Below the pieces are notes generated by a model, which ran no database searches, was not told the origin of the DNA, and worked only from the letters and a program-made list of their open reading frames with translations. DNA of 35,721 bases from Clostridia bacterium (GTDB lineage Bacteria; Bacillota; Clostridia; Oscillospirales; CAG-272), in NCBI GenBank assembly GCA_017621695.1, contig JAGASP010000008.1, positions 1 through 35,721 of the forward strand. Reading direction: 5' to 3'. Shown piece after piece: positions 27,601 to 32,718 of the stretch (position 1 is its first letter; every line of letters starts with the position of its first letter). The position numbers and the translations under genes are program-made.

Positions 27601-27773
27601 TGTCCGATGACGGTCGCATTGTTGCCGTTACTTACGGTACCCCCAACAATGAAGGCAGCTATGATGCTTACAGAACCTTCGTTCTGAACTACAACAACTT
27701 CTCTGTCAGCGTGGTTTACGATGGCGTCCAGTACACCATCCCCGCTTTCAGCTACGTTGTTGTGGATTATTGA
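21699..27773 (+). CDS. Giant secreted DUF5696-type protein with helical-repeat insertion
   Basis: A 2024-residue protein with a signal peptide (about 1-33, ending VSAAES) and no lipobox, LPXTG motif or membrane segment. Residues about 35-960 resemble DUF5696 proteins, which sit next to this kind of transporter in other Bacillota. An N-terminal beta-rich part (YQLYADQNSGEVAVKDLTSG, PYMGAGNIAYDGYTFFPDGSGALF) precedes a barrel-like part (about 575-960: IPLYIEAFGTIE, IYPDFDFSYVYRF, SVASLGDSLNSDFDEDE) that looks like a glycoside hydrolase fold. Residues about 970-1970 are a long acidic, Ala-rich helical region with internal repeats. The last 50 residues return to a beta-type ending (TYGTPNNEGSYDAYRTFVLNYNNFSVSVV). 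Glycan binding or cleavage is inferred from context; no activity is shown. Confidence 0.82.
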   Translation: MKFTKKFISLLLAVLMLCGTLTCFSFLTVSAAESESSTETGTGVDEVKTDYLNQVFATPEEKLATMKLMTTKGNYQLYADQNSGEVAVKDLTSGQILFTNPYDIGATTAVESVKMELMSQIIVRYTENGRPKEYFSYEYAAARDQIKVKNIKNGIRVEYTIGREEARRLVPRMIEQSRFETLIRAPLLEYYDNNEENFYFKQFMSYYQLKGLEFCSSDRLKDDLLSVYPVVSDMNIYVFDPTATTVELEKREEDIKTACPNYSYEEMDVDHQMTEYESEDENPPLFKLALEYTLGEDGFSVRLPANGIRFNESKFQLESICVLPYMGAGNIAYDGYTFFPDGSGALFAFEDLVDVTSNSVASKVYGTDYAYHKISGTYQQTVRYPVFGIVEKTRYYDFNEFNESSGETETTTINGMVYDILKKYQNGELTALPTSLTQYNKLIAGLVDAEENIVNRGYVAIIEEGDAMAEIATKHEGVKHPYDSIQMSFYPRPQDTYNMADAISVGTATDWTVVSTRKYVGNYKIHYVMLTDSGIAEQKELPADSWYDATWLGMAMAYRDYLVDKGVLTPLTEEQTSGDIPLYIEAFGTIETVEKIMSIPVEVMKPLTTFQDVQTMYAELAAKGVNNINFKLTGHANGGFFSDVPYKLKWEKSVSKETKFQELIDFASSINDGNYDVLKDYAKENEIFETDEEYAAFEKQVDEMSQNANLGIYPDFDFSYVYRFTDGLFDGLNLRKHAVRTIDDRYTSKRLYLATRQRHTGYFQLAISPAYFSHFYEKLVDNYLTYDNVSGISVASLGDSLNSDFDEDEPYNREDSKSFVQQALEYFTSEKGANLEVMVNGGNAYTWQFVDHILGAPLDSSRYIRASYSVPFLGVVLHGYANFAGSPLNMEGDLNYAKLKAIENGAAVYFTLSYQNTQVLKEDFLTSQYYSIRYDIWFDDVVEIYNDLNTVTKDLQDKLIVGHEFLSGMRVPDVDELYKDIMDDYNAVLDYQNNKAEYEEKLRNEAVADARDKIASTEEQAKAFIQLCLDNYTGMSGAAYLYVTGERSFERRYATFVEADAVLKDVTARYESASEEEKAELEAQLKSAETSRKQARAQLLTYIRNISRVIAVTENAYENLSKLLVDAEEGQLLINSTDGIPQSIIDEIAVQLASTKSMMEQKLGITFDMTVEKAELDTFLHTHITQLILNTYGDGQDTTVGKMENIYDMIKDQTYGLTMNDLELLRYLEANKDLSDTDLVEKYGLDDPKSSVKGLVTYMRELLSDIYTFDPSMSDEAADGEFSEVDEHLIDYYLTMLMARLSALPDNSVIPTLKFNPKRFQDGKETSNTNNISAVTKKIQDAVNKALLNATGAIGKVEDGNYDLEAVYSEENMSKLIDECVKIVNDRVTSSTLTERVEYLGDEAMLRADLRDYIEALYYQKALDKISPATTTTTLKVMKVSSMTKDSLTLIVERFMNSYTNDKATAYETYVALMSDAKVLASVDKIAAALKTGYGDVKAEILEGLSVVAAQKIVGTKAPGLSFETEAKAPVLHLDLPETSEEEGAVTLSAAMKEVDKILKAALAKDPADTEETAIAAVKTYLEAYDFTDGANRDEEIAAYVNYAYTKDAVEAEMAAAIEKATKEIDEIIAAAVPTATDETIAKVVADVTAVLAPLAFVEGVDRDVEIADYVYFVYLTDCTTRIYDNFYYDVALGTADAQIREEVKVLQNAVAAELPENADVYDVYNAVLAALANKDNNVVGLTTAIAAAIPHRATDKNKISDDVLDYYCYLLLNGFEGYSLGEEAPEIGSLSVLNDSQKKNALDQIKSRFNTTIADLINKAKIDTERGAIAALALSDTLKGAEIDLDETVNSVVEYLQDSKFLIQQKDESDADFAARCEAIVPELKAYFQYLYYTAVISELGANKLPTFSVSEIYGADLFTAGQGLKSLLRWYVTQYAGMMTEEEIDSLIGSIVSGDDEEENDPSKYLSDDGRIVAVTYGTPNNEGSYDAYRTFVLNYNNFSVSVVYDGVQYTIPAFSYVVVDY
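26352..26747 (+). repeat. Tandem protein repeat inside the DUF5696-type gene
   Basis: Two consecutive units of about 69 codons, residues about 1552-1614 and 1621-1683. They share the pattern KE-D-I--AA, a DET/EET segment, F-(T/E)G--RD-EIA-YV and a final Y-D. Weaker relatives appear on both sides (for example the DYYCYLLL, EHLIDYYLTMLM and ELKAYFQYLYYTA segments). Confidence 0.65.
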
Positions 27774-27800
27774 TCAAGAAAGGAAAGAGAGGTAATATAT

Positions 27801-28775
27801 ATGACCAATGAAGCTAATCTTCAGGGAACGGTCAGCGCGCCCAAGGCCAAGAAACGTAAAGTCGCGTCTCTTGACCGCAAAAAGGCTCGGGCGGGTTGGG
27901 TATTCGTTCTGCCTTTCGTGATCGGTTTTGCATTCGTTTATCTGCCTATCATCTGGAACTCCATCTGGATGAGTTTCCATGAGTTGAAAATTATCACCGG
28001 TGGTGGTTACGAGCTCATTTGGTGTGGTTTTGATAACTACAAATGGGCACTCACTGAGGATCCCAGCTTCGTTCAGACCCTGATTACGGGTCTGGGCGAG
28101 CTCCTCTTCGACATTCCCGCAATCCTGATTTTCTCCCTGTTCATGGCCATTCTTCTGAACCAGAAGATGGCAGGCCGTGCCGCATTCCGTGCGATCTTCT
28201 TTATCCCCGTTATTCTGTCTACCGGTATCATGGAGTCCATCGAGGGTCAGAACATTCTGGGTACGATGATGGAATCCGGTATCAACGACGGTTCGGGCGG
28301 TAGCGCTTCTACCGAGATCGTATCCGCTATGGATATCGGCCGTCTGTTCTCCTCTATGAAGATCGGTACCGATCTTGTGGAATACGTTGTTGATATGATT
28401 AACAACATCTACGGTATCGTTAACCGTTCCGGTGTACAGATGCTGATCTTCCTGGCCGGCTTGCAGTCGATCTCGCCCGCCATTTATGAGGCTTGCCGTA
28501 TCGACGGTGCAACCTCTTGGGAGACCTTCTGGAAGATCACCTTCCCCATGATCAGCCCTATGATCCTGGTGAACGGTGTCTATACCATCATCGACTCCTT
28601 TACCACCGATGCCAATACGGTTATGACCTACATCTCTACGGTGTATCGTTCGACCGATGGTCAGGTGCGTTCCTCCGCGATGGCTTGGATGTACTTCTTG
28701 ATCGTTGTGCTGATCATCCTCGTCGTTGTCGGTATCTTCTCTGCTTTTGTCTTCTATCAAAAGCGTGACGCGTAA
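27801..28775 (+). CDS. Sugar ABC transporter permease (LplB/UgpA type), pair 2
   Basis: A 324-residue permease with a basic, Lys-rich N-terminus and six predicted helices. The EAA loop is near residues 222-245 (SISPAIYEACRIDGATSWETFWKITFP). Between helices it carries an unusual external stretch of about 50 residues (NILGTMMESGINDGSGGSAS onward). It follows the DUF5696-type gene by 27 bases and is preceded by GAGAGG. It forms a second pair with the next gene; neither has a binding protein of its own nearby. Confidence 0.93.
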   Translation: MTNEANLQGTVSAPKAKKRKVASLDRKKARAGWVFVLPFVIGFAFVYLPIIWNSIWMSFHELKIITGGGYELIWCGFDNYKWALTEDPSFVQTLITGLGELLFDIPAILIFSLFMAILLNQKMAGRAAFRAIFFIPVILSTGIMESIEGQNILGTMMESGINDGSGGSASTEIVSAMDIGRLFSSMKIGTDLVEYVVDMINNIYGIVNRSGVQMLIFLAGLQSISPAIYEACRIDGATSWETFWKITFPMISPMILVNGVYTIIDSFTTDANTVMTYISTVYRSTDGQVRSSAMAWMYFLIVVLIILVVVGIFSAFVFYQKRDA

Positions 28776-28787
28776 GGAGGTGGCACA

Positions 28788-29888
28788 ATGGATGTAAATA
28801 TGCAACAACCCAAGATCAAAAAGGAATCCAAGAACAAGATCAAGGTTGAATTCGAAAGAACACCTCTGAAGGAGAGACTGAAGGCGAAATTTCTGAATCT
28901 CTACTTCTTCCAGCAGGTCGGGTGGTACATTTTCCGCCTCGTGCTGCTGATCGGTATCTCTTACGTCGTGCTGTATCCCTTCTTTACCAAGATCGCCGGT
29001 TCCTTCATGTCTCCCGAGGATTTCGTGGACGTGACGGTACGTTTGATCCCTAAGAACTTTACACTCGACACCTACAAAGCCGTGCTGACGGAATTGGATT
29101 ATTTCCAGGCTTTCCGCAATACCTTCATCATTTCTTTGATCTGTGGTATCCTCCAGACCTTCGTCTGCTGTGTTATCGCATACGGTCTTGCAAAGTTCAG
29201 ATTCCGCGGCAACAAGCTCATCATGGCTTTGGTTATCCTGACCATGATCGTGCCTCACCAAACGCTCCAGCTCTCCATGTTCATGGGCTTCCGTTACTTC
29301 GACATTTGGGGTATTCTCTCCCTCTTGAGCGGCGGTGCGTCTATTGATATTGAAGGCTTTGAGGCAATCAACGAGGTGCTGGCCGGTATCAAGATCCTGA
29401 ATCTTGAGGACCACGCGCTGGGTCTCACCAACACCTACGCACCTTTGATCATTCTGTCTGCTACGGGTCTTGCCTTCAAGAACGGTCTGTATATCTTCAT
29501 GCTGCGCCAGTTCTTCAACGGTGTGCCTGATGCATTGGAAGAGTCCGCGTACATCGACGGTTCGGGCGTGTTCCGCACCTTCATTACCATTATCCTGCCT
29601 CTGTCTATCCCCATGATGGTGACGGTATTCCTGTTCGCCTTCTGCTGGCAGTGGATGGATGACTTCTACACGAACCTGTTCTTTACCACCAACAAGATCG
29701 TACTGATGCCTGACATCGTAGAGATCCCCAGCTCGCTGAAAATGGATTATGCAGGTCAAAACCTGTATTACGCAGCGATCCGAAACACCTGTGGTATTTG
29801 TATTATCTTGCCTCTGGTTGTTCTCTACTGCTTCTGCCAGAACTTCTTGGTACAAGGTATCGAGCGCTCCGGTTTGACCGCAGAATAA
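28788..29888 (+). CDS. Carbohydrate ABC transporter permease (MalG/YtcP type), pair 2
   Basis: A 366-residue partner of the preceding permease, longer than the usual 280-300 residues. Extra length comes from a charged N-terminal tail (about 45 residues) and a loop near residues 180-215 (GGASIDIEGFEAINEVLAG). The EAA loop is near 250-275 (GVPDALEESAYIDGSGVFRTFITIILP). The AAGGAGG site is strong. It is the last gene of the operon, with a strong terminator 15 bases after the stop. Confidence 0.93.
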   Translation: MDVNMQQPKIKKESKNKIKVEFERTPLKERLKAKFLNLYFFQQVGWYIFRLVLLIGISYVVLYPFFTKIAGSFMSPEDFVDVTVRLIPKNFTLDTYKAVLTELDYFQAFRNTFIISLICGILQTFVCCVIAYGLAKFRFRGNKLIMALVILTMIVPHQTLQLSMFMGFRYFDIWGILSLLSGGASIDIEGFEAINEVLAGIKILNLEDHALGLTNTYAPLIILSATGLAFKNGLYIFMLRQFFNGVPDALEESAYIDGSGVFRTFITIILPLSIPMMVTVFLFAFCWQWMDDFYTNLFFTTNKIVLMPDIVEIPSSLKMDYAGQNLYYAAIRNTCGICIILPLVVLYCFCQNFLVQGIERSGLTAE

Positions 29889-29902
29889 TCAATCAAAACC
29901 AA

Positions 29903-29936
29903 AGGGCCGACTGTTTCAGTCGGCCCTGTTTTGGTT
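29903..29936. terminator. Bidirectional terminator between the transport operon and spoVT
   Basis: A perfect 11-base-pair stem, AGGGCCGACTG and CAGTCGGCCCT, with a three-base loop. T-rich tails are present on both strands (GTTTTGGTT on plus, TTGGTTTTG on minus). It serves the converging transport operon and the recombinase/spoVT gene. Confidence 0.92.
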
Positions 29937-29977
29937 CAATGTGGCAGAGGTTTGGGTATTTGGCTTACTTGATAAGA

Positions 29978-30439
29978 TCAGCTTTCGAGTTGCCGCCCCA
30001 AAAAGCTCGCGGCGGTTTGAATGAGCTTGGATTCTGCATCGGGCAGCATGGTGTTTGCGGAGGATTGATCTCCCCTGACCGAAACGACGCACCCAACCAG
30101 ATCACCCTCAGAAAGAATGGGCATGGCGCAGTGTATAAAATGCGTGCCGCCATCCTTCAGAAGGGACTTTCTGTCTTCGTTGGGCGCCGCCACGTAAAGG
30201 GAACGACCTTCCATGATGCGCTCCATCTCCTCGGAAAGAGACTTGTCGTTGTATTCCTTTTTGGAAATGCCTGCGCAAGCGATAACGCTGTCGCGGTCGC
30301 AAATGGCGACCTCCAGTCCACAGGTCTTGTGCAGGGTCTCAGCGTACTGACTTGCAAAGGCGGCAAGCTCGCCGATGGGAGAATACTTCTTGAAAATGAC
30401 CTCGCCTTCGCGGTCGGTGTAAATTTCAAGGGGGTCGCC
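29978..30439 (-). pseudogene. spoVT: spoVT, 3' part (codons from GDPLEI to the stop), split by the element
   Basis: SpoVT is an AbrB-type regulator of forespore genes late in sporulation. The 153 codons here correspond to residue 31 onward of the 178-residue B. subtilis protein as I remember it: GDPLEIYTDREGEVIFKKYS, then AICDRDSVIACAGISKKEYN and the final AASFLGRQLES. The first about 30 residues, half of the AbrB DNA-binding domain, are missing and replaced by recombinase sequence. No frameshift or stop is seen in the remaining part, so it could become functional again after exact excision. The 5' part should lie beyond 35721 at the other end of the element. Confidence 0.9.
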
Positions 30440-32200
30440 GCCACTGATAACATTGACACGAAAAACCTTATCGCGCTGATTTCTTGCGCGTTGGGCTGCC
30501 ACTATGGAAAAATCCTCTGTGGCTCTTTCGATATTTTCCGTGTCTGAATTAAAATTTACGGGTACTTCGCTTTCTTCGTTATGCTTCATATGCTCAATCG
30601 TTCCCGTGCGCAAAAGCTCGTCAACGTCTGCTTGAAGCTTGATTTCGATGTTATCCTCGTATATTATAATTCGATCAATGATAAGGTGTAGCGTGTGTTT
30701 GTCAAGTTTATCCTTTTCGATGATATCGTCGAATATCTCGATAACCGACCGTGCTACACGGTTAACCTTTACAATCGTATTTGTGGTATCGGCTACCAAG
30801 GCGAGCTGATTGGTCAAGCCTTCGATACGGTTATTTGCTTCTTCAATCAGAGCATCGTAGGTTTCTTCCATCACCTGTGCGTTATCCTTGTGCCTTGCCA
30901 TATCACGAATTTTTTGACGGGCGAGCAATTTCAATTCTTCGCGTTCCGCTTCGATCTGCGCCCTTAATTCGTCGGCTGCAAGCATACCACTATCGGTTGC
31001 TCTCTGTTCGTGGCTGAGCATTTCTTCAAGGATGCGAAGCATAGCCGCCGAGTTATCCCGTACTCTTTTTACATACCGCTTTAGCATTTTATCAAGGAAG
31101 TCGGCTCTCACGTGATGCGAGGTGCATCCTGCAAGTCCTCTTACGTGATATGTTCCGCAAGTATATGCTTCTGCAAGGTCTTTACGGCTCATAGCGAACA
31201 TCGGACTTCCGCAATCACCGCAGAACATAAATCCCGAGTAGGTATTATCGTATTTTTTAACACCTCGGTAGTGGTTGGTGGAGCGTTGCTTGAGCATTTC
31301 CTGTGCCGTAGCAAATACTCTGTAATCCACAATCGGTTCGTGATGATTTTCAAATACGATATGTTCACTCTCGTCAAGGGCTACGTCAGCTCCGTTGATC
31401 TTCTTTCTGCGGAACTTTCTCTCTCGCAATGTGCCGATATAAAAATCGTTACAGAGGATTTCGGACACGGTAACGATACTCCATTGCTCTCTGACCTTGC
31501 CTTTGTATTCATCTCCCGCCGCTTCTTTACGCGCCTTTTCTCTCATTCTCGGTGTGGGAATGCTTTGGTCGGTCAGATGGTTTGCAATCCTTTTATATCC
31601 GTATCCGTCAATATAGAGCTTGAATATCGTTCTTACGACCTCTGCCGCCGCTTCATCCACCTCGAAGGTCATTTTCTTTGAGTTGGTGATAACGTATCCA
31701 TACGGCACGGAGCATATCCATTCTCCTTTTGCCTGTCTGCTTGCGATAACATCGGATACCTTACGGCTTGCATCGGTTACGGGCATTTCATTGACGAAGA
31801 AGTATAGCTTGATCTTCATCCAATCGTCCGTGTGGTCTTGGTAGTAGTCAACTCCGTCACCGATGGCAATGATACGAATATCGTGTTCGGAGAGATCCTC
31901 AAACTCTGCAAGACCTTTACCCGTTCTTCTTGAAAAACGGCTCAAGTCTTTAACGATAAGTATATCGTATTCTCCCCTTAACAGCTTGGGGCGAAGGCGC
32001 AACCAATAATCGGGACGCTGTTCAAAGGTATAACCCGAATGATCTCGATCCTCATAGTAATCTACCGTACTTGTCGGAAAATGAAGCCTACAATAATCAT
32101 CAATGATTGCCTTTTGGTTCTCAATACTCGTATTGTCCTTGTCAAGCTCTGTATCAACGGAGATACGAGTGTAGGCTGCAATCTTATATTTTGGTATCAA
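29978..32200 (-). CDS. Large serine recombinase fused in frame to the 3' part of spoVT
   Basis: A 740-residue reading frame. Residues 1-about 150 are the resolvase domain with the catalytic Ser at about 14 (AYTRISVD) and LIVKDLSRFSR. About 155-270 is the recombinase domain, and about 322-375 a zinc ribbon (CGDCG, TCGTYH, GC). A coiled coil and a C-terminal recombinase tail end near residue 587 (NQRDKVFRVNVISGG). From residue 588 the sequence is SpoVT from GDPLEI to the natural end, including its GAF-like domain. The enzyme would integrate and excise the element. I chose TTG at 32200: an AAAGGAG site precedes it, and the promoter at 32236-32264 shows that the ATG at 32245 lies upstream of the transcript. 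The fused product may be only a by-product of integration. Confidence 0.93.
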   Translation of the reverse strand: MIPKYKIAAYTRISVDTELDKDNTSIENQKAIIDDYCRLHFPTSTVDYYEDRDHSGYTFEQRPDYWLRLRPKLLRGEYDILIVKDLSRFSRRTGKGLAEFEDLSEHDIRIIAIGDGVDYYQDHTDDWMKIKLYFFVNEMPVTDASRKVSDVIASRQAKGEWICSVPYGYVITNSKKMTFEVDEAAAEVVRTIFKLYIDGYGYKRIANHLTDQSIPTPRMREKARKEAAGDEYKGKVREQWSIVTVSEILCNDFYIGTLRERKFRRKKINGADVALDESEHIVFENHHEPIVDYRVFATAQEMLKQRSTNHYRGVKKYDNTYSGFMFCGDCGSPMFAMSRKDLAEAYTCGTYHVRGLAGCTSHHVRADFLDKMLKRYVKRVRDNSAAMLRILEEMLSHEQRATDSGMLAADELRAQIEAEREELKLLARQKIRDMARHKDNAQVMEETYDALIEEANNRIEGLTNQLALVADTTNTIVKVNRVARSVIEIFDDIIEKDKLDKHTLHLIIDRIIIYEDNIEIKLQADVDELLRTGTIEHMKHNEESEVPVNFNSDTENIERATEDFSIVAAQRARNQRDKVFRVNVISGGDPLEIYTDREGEVIFKKYSPIGELAAFASQYAETLHKTCGLEVAICDRDSVIACAGISKKEYNDKSLSEEMERIMEGRSLYVAAPNEDRKSLLKDGGTHFIHCAMPILSEGDLVGCVVSVRGDQSSANTMLPDAESKLIQTAASFLGRQLES
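30425..30450 (-). other. Attachment-site junction between spoVT and the element
   Basis: The minus-strand sequence changes from recombinase-specific codons (AATGTTATCAGT) to spoVT codons (GGCGACCCCCTTGAAATT) around 30439-30442. Intact spoVT genes read R-E-G-D-P-L here, so the crossover is probably within the GGC GAC region. The exact core cannot be fixed without the other end. Confidence 0.7.
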
Positions 32201-32235
32201 TATCAAATTCTCCTTTCGGTTTATTTGGTAACAAC

Positions 32236-32264
32236 ATTGTACCATATATTTAGAGTAATGTCAA
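32236..32264 (-). promoter_or_regulatory. Sigma-A promoter of the recombinase gene
   Basis: On the minus strand, perfect TTGACA (32259-32264), a 17-base spacer and TACAAT (32236-32241). The -10 box overlaps the ATG at 32245, which therefore cannot be the start of translation. Confidence 0.88.
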
Positions 32265-32304
32265 TGACTTTTTCTCAAAACATAAAAAATTAACATAATC
32301 TGTC

Positions 32305-32337
32305 GAAAAATCGCCCCGAGGTTTCCCCCGAGGCGAT
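32305..32337 (-). terminator. Terminator of the mobilization and cargo genes
   Basis: A 12-base-pair stem on the minus strand, from ATCGCC to GGCGAT, closed by a GAAA loop and followed by five T. It begins 8 bases after the stop of the small gene at 32345 and separates it from the recombinase promoter. Confidence 0.92.
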
Positions 32338-32344
32338 ATTATCA

Positions 32345-32587
32345 TCAGCGGCATTTTTCCGCTTCAACTTCTTTTCTTGCGTTCACCTCCAAGGTGTGCT
32401 TTAGCAAATCCTTGGTAAGTGTCAGCAAATCTCCCCTTCCGGAACTGAAAATCACTACGCGATATTTCCTTTGTTTATATTCCTTAAACAAAGGCTTCAA
32501 TCCTTCGCGTAGGACTGTGTCCTGAGATTCAGCGTTGGTGAGCCATATCTCAACATATTTCTCATCATCGTGAACAATCTTTAGCAT
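32345..32587 (-). CDS. Small conserved-looking protein of unknown function (element cargo)
   Basis: An 80-residue soluble protein that I do not recognise. It starts MLKIVHDDEKYVEIWLTNAE and has an alternating beta/alpha pattern with a central strand (YRVVIFSSGRGD) and a Lys/Glu-rich helix at the end. I chose the ATG at 32587 because AGGAGG lies 9 bases before it; the GTG three codons upstream touches that site. It is followed at once by a strong terminator. It could be a small regulator or a transfer accessory protein. Confidence 0.75.
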   Translation of the reverse strand: MLKIVHDDEKYVEIWLTNAESQDTVLREGLKPLFKEYKQRKYRVVIFSSGRGDLLTLTKDLLKHTLEVNARKEVEAEKCR

Positions 32588-32604
32588 ACAACTCACCCTC
32601 CTGT

Positions 32605-32632
32605 CCTATAATTTTTGACTTTGCGTTGGCAA
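32605..32632 (-). promoter_or_regulatory. Possible promoter of the small cargo gene
   Basis: On the minus strand, TTGCCA (32627-32632), a 16-base spacer and TATAGG (32605-32610), just upstream of the ribosome site. The intergenic stretch 32600-32718 is AT-rich and otherwise empty. Confidence 0.35.
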
Positions 32633-32718
32633 AATATTCAATTTTCAATGAGCATATTATTCTAATTATCAACTATAAAAGTACCTCCTAAATGGTATAA
32701 TGAAGATTTTTATAAAGG

